Shown: positions 16,278-26,202 of the stretch, in pieces | How the letters are laid out: each line of letters opens with the position of its first letter | Position numbering within the stretch: the stretch's first letter is position 1 | Source: Photobacterium profundum | GTDB taxonomy: Bacteria > Pseudomonadota > Gammaproteobacteria > Enterobacterales > Vibrionaceae | Length of the DNA stretch: 64,000 nucleotides | Assembly (NCBI RefSeq): GCF_003026285.1 | Contig: NZ_PYOD01000003.1 | Location: 186,001-250,000, forward strand | Direction: 5' to 3' | Position numbers and translations under genes: made by a program | Notes under the pieces: model-generated | Told to the model about the DNA's origin: nothing | What the model saw: only the letters and a program-made list of their open reading frames with translations | Database searches by the model: none

Positions 16278-17210
16278 ATGAGTGCCTCAGTAAAAGAGTT
16301 TGTTCAAAGAATGATCAATCAACATCGCATTGTTATTTTTGCGATAATTACAGTAATCAGTGGTGCAGCAAGTGCCAATACTAGCTCGCAGCCAGCAACT
16401 GAAATGGTAGAAGAAAGCGGTATTATTAAACCGCATAAAATGGCGGAAGATGAACAACGTGCTGTTAAATTATTAAACCTTGCAGTTGAAAATGTGAAAG
16501 AGAAAGGGCCTGACGGGGTTAATGATTTTAGCCAAAAGGCTGAGTTTACTGATCGTGAATTGTATGTATTTGCTTTACGAGTCGATGGACGCTTTCTTGC
16601 AAGTGGTGGTTCATCTTCTGTTCTGGTTGGTGACACAGTACTAGATACTACCGATGTTTTTGGTAAACCGTTCTTTCGTGAAATGATTGAAAAGGCAGTG
16701 AATGATGGCGGTGGTATGGTTGAATACCATTGGACGAACCCAACTGATAGCCAAGGTGAACCTAAAAGAACAATGTTTAAACGCGTGGGAGACATCATCG
16801 TTGCTGTCGGTTATTACCCTTCACGTGCCACGTCTTTTCAAGCACGCAAGTTTTTGGATGATGCCGTTAAAGCTATGGTAACGAATGAAGGTGAAGCGTT
16901 GAAAGCCTTTAATCAGCCTGATGGTAACTTTGTAAAAAATGACTTATATGTGTTTGTATTAGACATGAAGAAAGGCACATTTATCGCGCATGGTAGTACA
17001 CCATCATTGATCGGACAGTCGCACAATGAAGTGTTTAGCCCTGATGGTAAAGCAGTGATCACTAAAATGCTTAATCAAGCCAAAGAAGAAGGAAAAGGCG
17101 AGTTAACCTATCTGTGGGAAAACCCGACTACAGGTAAAGCTGAAGCTAAGCACACTTATTACCGAGTACTTGATAATAAGTTAGTTGGGGTCGGTTATTA
17201 TCAACGCTGA
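16278..17210 (+). CDS. Secreted protein with two tandem Cache-like domains
   Basis: 310 residues: a hydrophobic export segment at about 18-36, then two homologous repeats. Repeat 1 (about 60-180) has 'DRELYVFALRVDGRFLASGG', 'YHWTNPTD' and 'VAVGYYP'; repeat 2 (about 190-310) has 'NDLYVFVLDMKKGTFIAHGS', 'YLWENPTTG' and 'VGVGYYQR'. This is the single-Cache (sCache_2) pattern of extracytoplasmic sensors, here without any kinase, MCP or cyclase domain. GGAG lies upstream of the ATG. It follows tauM by 70 nt and is probably co-transcribed. Such proteins recur beside TRAP operons; an accessory ligand-binding or sensing role in the periplasm is inferred, not proven. Confidence 0.75.
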   Translation: MSASVKEFVQRMINQHRIVIFAIITVISGAASANTSSQPATEMVEESGIIKPHKMAEDEQRAVKLLNLAVENVKEKGPDGVNDFSQKAEFTDRELYVFALRVDGRFLASGGSSSVLVGDTVLDTTDVFGKPFFREMIEKAVNDGGGMVEYHWTNPTDSQGEPKRTMFKRVGDIIVAVGYYPSRATSFQARKFLDDAVKAMVTNEGEALKAFNQPDGNFVKNDLYVFVLDMKKGTFIAHGSTPSLIGQSHNEVFSPDGKAVITKMLNQAKEEGKGELTYLWENPTTGKAEAKHTYYRVLDNKLVGVGYYQR

Positions 17211-17283
17211 TTAACCAGCAATAGTTGAATCCTAGCTTCGACTTTAAAGGTTAAGATTATGATCAGGCATAGGTGCAAGGAAT

Positions 17284-18315
17284 TTAAATTTGAACAAACG
17301 GCGGACAATTAAAAGCCGGTAAGCCAAAACTGCGTAAGGCATCGATATAGCAATCACGTTTTACTTTGCCTTCTGGAAAATCAGATGTAGAGAGTTTGTC
17401 GTTAACTGCAACATGACTAAAAGTAATGCTTTGCGTTATTTTGTTATTTTGTAAATTATTCTGCCAATGTAAAACATCGAATAAAATATGAGAGCGGTGA
17501 ACATGAATAGAAGCACTCACCAGTGTTGCCGCTTGAATGTTGTATTTATTCAATAACGCTAAACTTAATCTGGCATTATCAATGGTGTTTGTTGCTTTAT
17601 TTTCTTCGATAACTCTATCTTTATTCACTCCTTGTTCAACTAACCATGTTTTCATTGCTGAAGACTCTGTTTGTCCAGCTTTAGCTAACCCTCCTGTAAC
17701 GATAATAAGCGCTTTCGGATATTTATTCGCCAGAGAGAGCGTCAGTGTTAATCGCTTTAATAATGGCGGTGCAATTGCCCCGTCATCATTCAATAAATAA
17801 CCCAAGGCGATAATGGCATAGTTAGAAGGTGCCGTTTTATTCATTGTTTTTTTTGATGTTGAACATCGAGATAAACAATCCATAGGATAATTTAGAATTA
17901 CTTCTAATGTCGCGAGCAATGTTCTTACTTGTAACGCGTGATGCGAATCTAACGTTTCGAGTTGACTCAGGTAAGATGTCATTTTTTTATGAGCGTTTTG
18001 ATGGTGTAGCCAAACAGAAAGGTAGGTTAAAGCCGTGACTTTATCTTGATGGTTTTGTGTTGTTAGCAAAACTTGTTGGTAAGACTTTAGGGCAGAATGT
18101 ATATCGCCGCTAAAGGTCAGCATGTTGGCTAAGGTGAAATGATGTTCAAAGCTTGAAGATGACAGTGTAAGCGCTTCTTGCAGGTAAAAAACGACGGCTT
18201 CTAAATTCGAAACGAGCTGTCCATTTAAAGGATACTGTAAACGATTTTTGCTATTAAACGCATCTAAAGCATACCGAGACAGTAAGTTTATGGGAAGCTG
18301 TACTGTTACATCCAT
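17284..18315 (-). CDS. DUF218 (ElyC/SanA/YdcF-like) protein with an N-terminal TPR-like region
   Basis: 343 residues. The N-terminal half (about 1-150) is helical with TPR-like repeats such as 'FTLANMLTFSGDIHSALKSYQQVL'. The C-terminal half (about 165-330) matches the DUF218 fold: 'YAIIALGYLLN', 'KALIIVTGGLAKAGQTESSAMKTWLVEQGV', 'VIEENKATNTIDNARLSL' and 'SASIHVHRSHILF'. In DUF218 the Gly-Gly and Glu/Asn positions form the active-site-like pocket; ElyC and SanA affect envelope biogenesis, YdcF binds a nucleotide cofactor. Unlike SanA it has no obvious membrane anchor. It converges with the Cache protein gene and is unlikely to belong to the taurine unit. Confidence 0.7.
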   Translation of the reverse strand: MDVTVQLPINLLSRYALDAFNSKNRLQYPLNGQLVSNLEAVVFYLQEALTLSSSSFEHHFTLANMLTFSGDIHSALKSYQQVLLTTQNHQDKVTALTYLSVWLHHQNAHKKMTSYLSQLETLDSHHALQVRTLLATLEVILNYPMDCLSRCSTSKKTMNKTAPSNYAIIALGYLLNDDGAIAPPLLKRLTLTLSLANKYPKALIIVTGGLAKAGQTESSAMKTWLVEQGVNKDRVIEENKATNTIDNARLSLALLNKYNIQAATLVSASIHVHRSHILFDVLHWQNNLQNNKITQSITFSHVAVNDKLSTSDFPEGKVKRDCYIDALRSFGLPAFNCPPFVQI

Positions 18316-18559
18316 TTCGTTCTGCCCTGTTTTTCTTTTGTAATTAAAATCAACACGCTGCTACCTATAATGAGCAGTGTATGAGCTTTGTGATGAATTG
18401 CAAGAAATCCACATAGCTACTCCTAAGTTCCTTCCAGTAGTATAAAACCATGAGCAGGGTATCAATCGTGCTGCTTTGTCAGAATAAGCTATTTTTATAA
18501 GTAATCAGTATGAATTATCTTTTTCATTTCTAGCATGTGTAATGCTAAAGGAGCAAATA

Positions 18560-18952
18560 ATGAACAATCAGTTTAAACAACATGGTGCGTTCAGTTGGGC
18601 TGAGTTGATGGTTGATGAACCAGAAAAAGCACTCGCATTTTATAAAGATGTGATTGGCTGGGATGTCGAGGAAATGCCGATGTCTACTGGTACCTATTAT
18701 GTATTTAAAGCCGACGGGCAACCTGTTGGTGGGCTGATGGCAAAACCACAAGAAGCGAGCCATGTACCTAATCATTGGGGAGTGTATGTGACGGTGGATG
18801 ATGTTGATGCCACATTGTCGCAAGTTGAAATAGCGGGGGGTAAAGCTGTTTTTGCCCCGATGGATGTTCCAGGAGTAGGGCGTTTATGTTCCTTTATGGA
18901 TAATTGCGGATCAGTATTATCGATTATTAGTTATGAAGATAAGAAAGTATAA
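18560..18952 (+). CDS. VOC-family (glyoxalase/bleomycin-resistance fold) protein
   Basis: 130 residues from the ATG at 18560, which has AAAGGAG 6 nt upstream; the earlier ATG at 18542 overlaps that ribosome binding site. Two beta-alpha-beta-beta-beta modules typical of the VOC superfamily are visible: 'FSWAELMVDEPEKALAFYKDVIGWDVEEM' (residues about 10-38) and 'HWGVYVTVDDVDATLSQVEIAGGKAVF' (about 75-100), ending 'GRLCSFMDNCGSVLSII'. It resembles the small 'lactoylglutathione lyase-like' proteins of unknown substrate. The family includes metal enzymes and antibiotic-binding proteins; nothing here fixes the function. Monocistronic. Confidence 0.75.
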   Translation: MNNQFKQHGAFSWAELMVDEPEKALAFYKDVIGWDVEEMPMSTGTYYVFKADGQPVGGLMAKPQEASHVPNHWGVYVTVDDVDATLSQVEIAGGKAVFAPMDVPGVGRLCSFMDNCGSVLSIISYEDKKV

Positions 18953-19140
18953 GTTGTATGAATGAAGTTTCATTTCATATAGACGAGTAAAATTTTGCCT
19001 GTTATATTCAATAAAACGCTGATTCATTTAATTTCACTGAAAAATCAATCATAAAGCAGTAGAGCTATTTGGCGAGGCATATACAATAGACCCCTGACAC
19101 CTCTTTTACCACCTTCGGTTTTTGTCAAGGAGATAAGTAA

Positions 19141-20079
19141 ATGCCATATGATTCATTAATTACTATCGGTGTACTGATTGTTGTTGCAATCGCGTTCATT
19201 GCCTCTGGTGTAAAGATGGTGCCCCAAGGTAGCCATTGGACAGTAGAGCGCTTTGGGCGATACACGAAAACACTTCAACCTGGTTTGAACTTAATTGTGC
19301 CATTTATTGATGGTATTGGTAATAAAATCAGTGTGATGGAAAGAGTACTCGATATTCCCGCGCAAGAAGTTATTTCTCGTGATAATGCGAGTGTGACTAT
19401 CGATGCCGTGTGTTTTATTCAAGTCATTGATGCTGCGAAAGCTGCGTATGAAGTCAGTGATTTAGAACATGCGATTCGTAATTTAACGCTTACCAATATG
19501 CGTACAGTATTAGGCTCGATGGAGCTTGATGAAATGCTATCTCAGCGAGATACCATCAATACCCGATTGCTGACCATTGTTGATCATGCGACGAATTCTT
19601 GGGGTGTAAAGGTTACACGTATTGAAATTCGAGATGTGCAGCCACCCGCTGATCTTATTGCTGCGATGAATGCGCAGATGAAAGCAGAGCGTAATAAGCG
19701 TGCAGATATTCTAGAAGCCGAAGGTGTTCGTCAGGCTGAGATCCTTAAAGCTGAAGGCCACAAGCAATCAGAAATCTTACGTGCAGAAGGTGATAAGCAA
19801 GCGGTTATTCTTCAAGCAGAAGCACGTGAGCGTGAAGCCGAAGCCGAAGCAAAAGCAACAAGCGTTGTATCAGAGGCAATAGCCAAGGGTGACGTTAAAG
19901 CTATTAATTACTTTATTGCACAGGGTTATACCGATGCATTGAAAGCGATTGGTCAATCGGAAAATGGCAAAGTAATAATGCTGCCGCTTGAGGCAACAGG
20001 CTTGATGGGCTCTGTTGCGGGTATTGCAGAATTATTAAGTCAATCTAAATCAGATAATACGAAGGGTAACAACGCATGA
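19141..20079 (+). CDS. qmcA: SPFH/band-7 membrane protein (QmcA-like)
   Basis: 312 residues. One N-terminal membrane segment (about 5-25) is followed by an SPFH domain ('[31 protein letters not shown]', '[22 protein letters not shown]', '[13 protein letters not shown]'). A long coiled coil rich in 'AEGxxQAxIL' repeats spans about 180-245. It matches E. coli QmcA (YbbK) in length and order. The protein is a stomatin-like membrane scaffold. The stop overlaps the start of the nfeD gene (ATGA), and SPFH-NfeD pairs are a conserved two-gene unit. AAGGAGA precedes the ATG. Confidence 0.88.
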   Translation: MPYDSLITIGVLIVVAIAFIASGVKMVPQGSHWTVERFGRYTKTLQPGLNLIVPFIDGIGNKISVMERVLDIPAQEVISRDNASVTIDAVCFIQVIDAAKAAYEVSDLEHAIRNLTLTNMRTVLGSMELDEMLSQRDTINTRLLTIVDHATNSWGVKVTRIEIRDVQPPADLIAAMNAQMKAERNKRADILEAEGVRQAEILKAEGHKQSEILRAEGDKQAVILQAEAREREAEAEAKATSVVSEAIAKGDVKAINYFIAQGYTDALKAIGQSENGKVIMLPLEATGLMGSVAGIAELLSQSKSDNTKGNNA

Positions 20080-20534
20080 TAGCCCTACTTGAACAGATGA
20101 ACTTCTGGCATTGGGTAGCATTTGGTTTAGCCTTGTTGCTACTTGAATTACTCGGAACTGCTGGGTACTTGCTTTGGTTGGGTGTCTCTGCTGTTCTTGT
20201 TGGATTGCTCTTGTCGTTTCTACCATTGAGTTGGTCATTGCAATGGCTAACGTTTGCGGTTTTCTCGTTATTTACAACGTGGTTATGGTGGCGTTATCAA
20301 AGCAAGAAAGACCGAGCTGAAGATGAAGGGCGCACGCTCAATAAACGTTCAGAACAGCTTATAGGGCAAGTTTCTGTGTTAGACAAGCCCTTAGCAGCAG
20401 GTACTGGCCGAATGAGGTTAGGTGATACAACATGGCTTGTCCGAACCGATGTTGCTTTAGAAGCTGGTGTACTCGTCGAGGTTATTGATGTTGACGGCAT
20501 CATGCTAATTATTCAGCCTAAAGCGCAAAAATAA
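20076..20534 (+). CDS. NfeD-like membrane protein (YbbJ-like)
   Basis: 152 residues. Hydrophobic segments occupy roughly 10-75 and a soluble C-terminal OB-fold (NfeD-C) about 95-150, with '[26 protein letters not shown]' and '[19 protein letters not shown]'. The start overlaps the qmcA stop by 4 nt, so the two are translationally coupled. NfeD proteins partner SPFH proteins at the membrane; this is the short form without the ClpP-like protease domain. It is followed by a strong terminator. Confidence 0.85.
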   Translation: MIALLEQMNFWHWVAFGLALLLLELLGTAGYLLWLGVSAVLVGLLLSFLPLSWSLQWLTFAVFSLFTTWLWWRYQSKKDRAEDEGRTLNKRSEQLIGQVSVLDKPLAAGTGRMRLGDTTWLVRTDVALEAGVLVEVIDVDGIMLIIQPKAQK

Positions 20535-20575
20535 TGGCTTAATATTGCTTTTATAATATTGTTCTTTATTAAGTG

Positions 20576-20603
20576 CGACGCTCTTTATAGAGCGTCGTTT
20601 TTT
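20576..20603 (+). terminator. Intrinsic terminator after qmcA-nfeD
   Basis: Stem cgacgctct (20576-20584) / agagcgtcg (20589-20597), 4-nt loop, then six T residues. Confidence 0.85.
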
Positions 20604-20801
20604 ATGCTAGTAGTATTCACACGCTATCAATGACTTTATGCGCTTGCCTTATGGGCATATCTCGACCAAAATCCACTCGATTAAGCATTTACACATAAAA
20701 TGTATAAAGAAAAGTAACCTTAAAAGCGAATGCTAGTTGAGACCTAGCGTTAAGTTTTGCACAATGATGAATAGAACGCATTTGCAGTAGAGGAAGAGAG
20801 T

Positions 20802-21251
20802 ATGATTTCAAAATGGGCACAACGTTTTTTTCAAATGGCAGAGTTAGTTGGCTCTTGGAGTAAAGATCCTTCTACACAGGTAGGTGCAGTTATTACAGAG
20901 CATAATCGTATTGTTTCTGTGGGCTTCAACGGCTATCCACACGGTATTTCAGACAGTGCAAATACCGACGATCGCGATATGAAATTACTTAAAACACTTC
21001 ACGCGGAAGAGAATGCAATTCTTTTTGCGAAAAGGGACCTGTCAGGGTGTGAAATTTGGGTAACCCACTTTCCTTGTCCAAATTGTGCTGCAAAAATTAT
21101 CCAAACGGGTATATCAATGGTGCATTGCCCTGAGCAGAGTGAAGACTTCTTATCTCGCTGGGGTGATAAAATTAAAATCAGCCAAGGTATGTTTACGCAG
21201 GCAGGGGTCGATGTTGATTGGTTACCACTGGCCGACTTAGATAAAGAGTAA
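20802..21251 (+). CDS. Cytidine/deoxycytidylate deaminase-family zinc enzyme (dCMP deaminase-like)
   Basis: 149 residues. The zinc site is complete: His67-Ala-Glu69 ('LHAEENAIL') supplies the His ligand and the catalytic Glu, and Cys92/Cys95 ('PCPNCAAKI') the two Cys ligands. The N-terminal 'MAELVGSWSKDPSTQVGAVI' and 'SVGFNGYPHG' resemble ComEB/dCMP deaminases, which deaminate dCMP to dUMP. It stands alone after the qmcA-nfeD terminator. Other CMP/dCMP-fold deaminases cannot be excluded, but the dCMP type fits best. Confidence 0.82.
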   Translation: MISKWAQRFFQMAELVGSWSKDPSTQVGAVITEHNRIVSVGFNGYPHGISDSANTDDRDMKLLKTLHAEENAILFAKRDLSGCEIWVTHFPCPNCAAKIIQTGISMVHCPEQSEDFLSRWGDKIKISQGMFTQAGVDVDWLPLADLDKE

Positions 21252-21365
21252 AATGTAATATCTTGAGTATAAAAGCCTTGATAGTATCAATTGTTATAAC
21301 GAACGTTTGTTCGAACAAAAGAATGCTATCGAGGCTGTCCATTTCTATTAAATCTGCTTATATCA

Positions 21366-22241
21366 TTATTGTTTCTTTATCAGATCGATAAACCATTGAT
21401 AACGTTTAGGGAGTTGTCGAAACTTTTTCTTAATCAAAAAGTGTTCTTCATTCACGATTGTATCGCTTGGTAAAATGGCAATACTATCTTGTAATTCAAA
21501 TTGTTCGATTGTTGTTCTAGGCAGTACGGTGTAGCCTAATCCCATAGATACTGGCAATAAAATTTGATTGAGTTGGTTAATGTAACTGCTTTTTTTAATC
21601 TGTTTTATTGATTGATAATCATCTTTATAATTCGCACGTAATACTTGATCTGCATATTGTTCACCATTGGGGTGATTAATAAACCCTAACTGATTAAGTT
21701 CTACTAACGTCATTTTTTGATTTTTATATTGATGAGGTACGACTAAACAAAGAGCATCATGTCCGAGTGATTCTTGTTCGAGTTCTGTTGAAATAACATG
21801 CTGTGTAATAATACCTATATCAATATTATTATTTAAAACTTCATTGATGATACGTTGGTCTGGTGCAGCTTCAATAGAGATATGAAGGTCGGTGTGCTCG
21901 CTTTGCCTTGCTAAAAATTTGGGGTAGAGAAACATCGCCATAGACCCTGAGCATCCAAAACGACAGTCACCTGCATAGGGGGTGTCAGTTTTTAATGATA
22001 CCAATAATTCAGCCTCTTCATTTGCGCGTCGCCGACCAAAATGATAAAGCGCTTCACCGGCTTGAGTTAGCTCAAATTTCTTGCCAATACGATGCAATAG
22101 CAGGGTGCCAACTTGATCCTCTAACTTTTTTATATGCTGGCTAACACCAGGCTGCGTCATAAAGAGTTTTTCTGACGTTTGAGTGAAATGCCCTACATCG
22201 ACCAGCGTAATAAATGTATTCAGCCATTGGTTATTCAGCAT
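21366..22241 (-). CDS. LysR-family transcriptional regulator
   Basis: 291 residues from the ATG at 22241, where the canonical LysR start ('MLNNQWLNTFITLVDVGHFT') falls; an in-frame GTG at 22286 would add 15 atypical residues. Neither has a good Shine-Dalgarno. The N-terminal helix-turn-helix covers about 5-65 ('FTQTSEKLFMTQPGVSQHIKKLE'); the substrate-binding domain covers about 90-285. The gene is divergent from the pullulanase gene across a 0.47-kb region and may control it or a distant target; the inducer is unknown. Confidence 0.82.
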   Translation of the reverse strand: MLNNQWLNTFITLVDVGHFTQTSEKLFMTQPGVSQHIKKLEDQVGTLLLHRIGKKFELTQAGEALYHFGRRRANEEAELLVSLKTDTPYAGDCRFGCSGSMAMFLYPKFLARQSEHTDLHISIEAAPDQRIINEVLNNNIDIGIITQHVISTELEQESLGHDALCLVVPHQYKNQKMTLVELNQLGFINHPNGEQYADQVLRANYKDDYQSIKQIKKSSYINQLNQILLPVSMGLGYTVLPRTTIEQFELQDSIAILPSDTIVNEEHFLIKKKFRQLPKRYQWFIDLIKKQ

Positions 22242-22715
22242 AATATTTTCGAATGTTAAATTAAAATCATAAGGAAAGGTTATCACATTTGTGATTTTTT
22301 ATATCTTGTCTAATGGTTATGTTCTATTTGATTAAACAAATCGTTAATACAAGATCTGGGCAGTAAAGGGTAACAGTTGAAAATACACCTGAAGGAGTTT
22401 TGAACTGTTTGTTTTTATTTTAGGCGATCGCTATTAATCATTAGTGATAGTTTACATGGTATAAAAAAACGGTCTATTTTGTTCTCAGCTTAAAATATTG
22501 ATCTATCTATCATTTTGTACATTACAGTTGGTTAATTTGTATGCCTACAATCTGTGACTATCTGCTAATAAGCATAAAATTACTTATATTAATTACCAGT
22601 AAGTGTCTGAAATCACAGTTTGTATAGACAGTTTTATCTTACTTTCCGCTCATAAAAATAAAACACTCTTATCTTCCCCAAGACCAATAAGAATGAATTA
22701 TTCAAGGAAAGAAAC
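22242..22715. other. Divergent control region between lysR and the pullulanase gene
   Basis: AT-rich, with no ORF I can support. It must hold both promoters. I looked for a MalT box (GGGGATGAGG-like) that would tie the pullulanase to maltose control and did not find one. Confidence 0.4.
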
Positions 22716-25700
22716 GTGAATTTTAAATTGTCTACGATAGCTAAACTGATGTTCCCTCTGCTTTCTACTGCTGCCATTGTTGGTTGTAATAGTTCATCAG
22801 ATTCTTCTGGTGATTCTGGTAACGGATATTTCGATACCACAAATCCACCACCGATTGATATCAATCTACCCGCAACAGATGGTCCAGTCGCAAAACTGCC
22901 AGCAGGTGGTGCTGTTGAAGAGCCTATTCAAGCCGCTAATGGCGAGGCTGTGCTCTATTTTGTTGAAAAAAGTGATTCTGCGGTGGCTAAAAGTACCGCT
23001 GATTATTTAAATTACAGCCTGCATATTTGGAACAATGACAAATGTGACCGTGCTGATGATGAACTATTAGTAGGGTGGGATGATGAAAGCAATAAACCAG
23101 TTGGTGCCGATCAGTATGGTCCGTACTGGAAGTTGCCATTAACGGCAGGTAGTACGAATTGTATTAACTTGATTGTACGAGATAACAATAAGCAAAATTT
23201 GCTTGGTACTGATGGTTCAATCAATTTTGATGATATTACCGACCGAACCGCTTCTATTGTTGCAGGGAGTGGAACCTCAGTTGATAGCCGTGAAAGTGCA
23301 TTTGTTTCAATTTCTGGTATAGCTAACGCCTCTGCGCATTTAGTCGATCAAAATACATTAGTGTGGGATGGCGCAGAAGGGGCAGATGAAGTTCGTTTAT
23401 ATGTGTCGTTAGCAGCAGACATTGAACCTAAAGGTGATGCTTACGCGTATGAAAATGATTATATCGTATTAGACAGTGGCACAATGTCGGCCGATGCTAT
23501 TACGAAATTCCCACAATTGGTTGGTAAACCTGCGTTCAGTGTCGATAGCGCAATTAATATGCGCCCAGTAATGAAAGCCGAAATGGCAGTGATTGCTGTA
23601 GATAAAGACGGCAATGTTCTTGGCGGTACCAAAGTACAACCAGCTGGTGCCTATGATGATATGTTTGCACAGTATGCGCGTAATGCTGAATTAGGAGTAG
23701 TACTCGCGGGTAGTGAAGCGACATTCCAAGTATGGGCACCGTCGGCACAAAATATTGTTACCGTATTATACGATGCCAACAAGAAAGAGTTAGGTCGCTT
23801 ACAGATGGACTTTGATGAAGACTCTGGTGTGTGGTCTCTTAAGACAGATAAAGCACCAAGCGGTACCTTCTACCGTTACTTAGTGTCAGTCGTTCACCCT
23901 GTAACGGGTGATGTTGAAGAATACGAAGTTACTGACCCATATTCCCTGAGCTTGTCGACGAACTCGGAATATAGCCAAGTGATAGATCTTGATGATCCAG
24001 CATTGAAGCCAGATGGTTGGGACTCATTAGAGCGTCCGTTCAAACAAGATAATCCATCAAAGTTTGTTATTTATGAATCGCACGTGCGCGATTTCTCTGC
24101 TCAAGATACATCAACACCAGAAGCAGTTCGCGGGAAGTTTGAGGCATTCACTCAAGACGACACTGTGCCTGTTCGTCACCTTAAGTCGTTACAAGAGAAC
24201 GGTGTGACTCACCTGCAATTATTACCAATCTTTGATATAGCGACTATCAATGAAGATCCAAATCAAGTTGCTAACATTAATGAACCCTTCAGTAAGTTAT
24301 GCGATGTGAACTCAGATGTGAAAACGTCATCGTTTAAGAATGATTGCTCTTCTGGCTTAACTATTGCTGAAGTACTTGAGCGTGAGCAGGGCAACGACAC
24401 AACAGCCAATCCATCTGTTCAAGAACTTAACCGTCTAGTGTCTGCTACTGATAGCTTTAATTGGGGTTATGACCCATTGCATTACACTGTGCCTGAAGGG
24501 TCTTACTCGAGCAATCCTGATGGCACTACACGTATTTTAGAAATGCGTGAAATGGTGAAGTCGATTAAAACAGACATTGGCATGAACGTTGTTATGGATG
24601 TGGTATACAACCATACGAATTCGGCAGGTCCTGAATCTAAAACATCAGTGCTAGATAAGATTGTACCTTGGTACTACAACCGCCTAGACCCTGAAACAGG
24701 CAATGTCAAAAACTCGACGTGTTGTTCAAACACCGCACCTGAACGCGCGATGATGGGTAAGTTGATAAAAGACTCGCTGGTGGTGTGGTCTCGTGATTAC
24801 AAGATTGATTCATTCCGTTTTGACTTGATGGGGCATCACCCATTAGCACAAATCCAAGAGTCATTAGCAGCCGTTAAAAATGTCGATCCGAATACTTACT
24901 TTTATGGTGAAGGCTGGAACTTTGGTGAAGTTGAAAACGATCGTCTTTTTGTACAAGCAACACAACCTAACTTAGGTGGTACGGGCATAGGTAGTTTCTC
25001 TGACCGTTTACGTGATGCCGTCCGTGGTGGTGGTCCATTTGATGGCGGTAATGGGTTACGTGAAAACCAAGGTTTTGGTAATGGTGCGTTTGTTCAACCA
25101 AATGACATTACAACAACGGATAAAGAAACAGCATTACACTTAGCTGATCTGACGCGTTTGGGTATGGCTGGAAACCTTGAAAGTTTCGTAATGGTTGATT
25201 CAACTGGAAGTAAAGTGCGTGGTGACCAAGTTGATTACAATGGTCAACCTGCTGGCTATGCGGTTGACCCTTCGGAAGTACAAAACTACGTATCTAAGCA
25301 CGATAATCAAACCTTGTGGGATAACAATCAATACAAGATCCCGTATGGTGTAACATCAGCGACACGTGTAAGAATGCAAACGGTGTCTTTATCAACGGCT
25401 ATGTTAGGTCAAGGTGTACCTTTCTTGCATATGGGATCAGAGCTTCTACGCTCTAAATCAATGCAGCGTGACTCATACGATTCAGGTGATTGGTTCAACA
25501 AGGTTGATTTTACGCTAGAAGATAACAACTGGAATAAAGGGTTGCCGCGTAAAGATAAAGATGGTGATAACTACGACATTATCACCGAAGTGATTGAAGG
25601 CAGCGGTGAAAATGCTAAGCCAACATCACAGAATATGGAAGATATGGTGAGCTTCTATCAAGAGCTAGCTAATCTTCGTCAATCTTATCCTCTCATCACG

Positions 25701-26045
25701 TTAGGTACGGGCGAAGAAGTTAATGCGCGTGTTGATTTCCATAACACAGGTACAACACAAGAAGCGGGTCTGATTGTGATGAGTATCGATAACGGAACCA
25801 CTTCTGGTACAGATTTAGATTCAACGTTAGATGCGCTGGTGATTGTGATTAACGCAACGCCAGCCGTGAAGACGTTTGATATTAAGCAGACTGGTTTCAC
25901 TGTGAGTGAGAAGCATACGACAGCGTTAACAACAGGTGCATCAGTAGCAGATACCAAGTTGACAGTACCAGCATGGACACCAGTTGTATTTGTGCAAAAA
26001 CGTAGTGGTGAACGTGGTGTAGGTTTACCTGTTTCAACGAAATAA
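22716..26045 (+). CDS. pulA: Pullulanase, type I, cell-surface lipoprotein
   Basis: 1109 residues. The signal peptide ends in a lipobox (A-I-V-G with Cys24 as the lipidated residue), so the mature enzyme is membrane-anchored. After a Ser/Gly linker comes a pullulanase-associated domain (about 70-170), further beta domains, a CBM48-like domain (about 325-415) and a GH13 catalytic barrel (about 445-1000). The GH13 regions are intact: region I D628VVYNH633, region II with nucleophile Asp703 in 'SFRFD', region III with acid/base Glu732 in 'YGEGW', region IV His862-Asp863. The type I motif appears as 'NWGYDP'. It hydrolyses alpha-1,6 bonds of pullulan, starch or glycogen dextrins. AAGG precedes the ATG. 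Confidence 0.9.
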   Translation: MNFKLSTIAKLMFPLLSTAAIVGCNSSSDSSGDSGNGYFDTTNPPPIDINLPATDGPVAKLPAGGAVEEPIQAANGEAVLYFVEKSDSAVAKSTADYLNYSLHIWNNDKCDRADDELLVGWDDESNKPVGADQYGPYWKLPLTAGSTNCINLIVRDNNKQNLLGTDGSINFDDITDRTASIVAGSGTSVDSRESAFVSISGIANASAHLVDQNTLVWDGAEGADEVRLYVSLAADIEPKGDAYAYENDYIVLDSGTMSADAITKFPQLVGKPAFSVDSAINMRPVMKAEMAVIAVDKDGNVLGGTKVQPAGAYDDMFAQYARNAELGVVLAGSEATFQVWAPSAQNIVTVLYDANKKELGRLQMDFDEDSGVWSLKTDKAPSGTFYRYLVSVVHPVTGDVEEYEVTDPYSLSLSTNSEYSQVIDLDDPALKPDGWDSLERPFKQDNPSKFVIYESHVRDFSAQDTSTPEAVRGKFEAFTQDDTVPVRHLKSLQENGVTHLQLLPIFDIATINEDPNQVANINEPFSKLCDVNSDVKTSSFKNDCSSGLTIAEVLEREQGNDTTANPSVQELNRLVSATDSFNWGYDPLHYTVPEGSYSSNPDGTTRILEMREMVKSIKTDIGMNVVMDVVYNHTNSAGPESKTSVLDKIVPWYYNRLDPETGNVKNSTCCSNTAPERAMMGKLIKDSLVVWSRDYKIDSFRFDLMGHHPLAQIQESLAAVKNVDPNTYFYGEGWNFGEVENDRLFVQATQPNLGGTGIGSFSDRLRDAVRGGGPFDGGNGLRENQGFGNGAFVQPNDITTTDKETALHLADLTRLGMAGNLESFVMVDSTGSKVRGDQVDYNGQPAGYAVDPSEVQNYVSKHDNQTLWDNNQYKIPYGVTSATRVRMQTVSLSTAMLGQGVPFLHMGSELLRSKSMQRDSYDSGDWFNKVDFTLEDNNWNKGLPRKDKDGDNYDIITEVIEGSGENAKPTSQNMEDMVSFYQELANLRQSYPLITLGTGEEVNARVDFHNTGTTQEAGLIVMSIDNGTTSGTDLDSTLDALVIVINATPAVKTFDIKQTGFTVSEKHTTALTTGASVADTKLTVPAWTPVVFVQKRSGERGVGLPVSTK

Positions 26046-26126
26046 TTACGCGACAACGATATAGCGAGTTGCATAATTAACTACTGTTATCTACCTTAGC
26101 TACAGGGTAGGTATTCACAAAAAACT

Positions 26127-26167
26127 ATCCCTCAGTGAGTATTAATACATTCACTGAGGGATTTTTT
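26127..26167 (+). terminator. Intrinsic terminator after the pullulanase gene
   Basis: Perfect 12-bp stem atccctcagtga (26127-26138) / tcactgagggat (26151-26162), followed by T residues. Confidence 0.9.
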
Positions 26168-26202
26168 ATTTACGCCATAAGTGAATACACGAGGTAATCA
26201 GA

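Noticed and set aside
21262..21345. Imperfect hairpin with inner gttcgaac palindrome between the deaminase and lysR genes
   Set aside because: Pairing is interrupted and lacks a T-tract; too weak to call as a terminator or operator.
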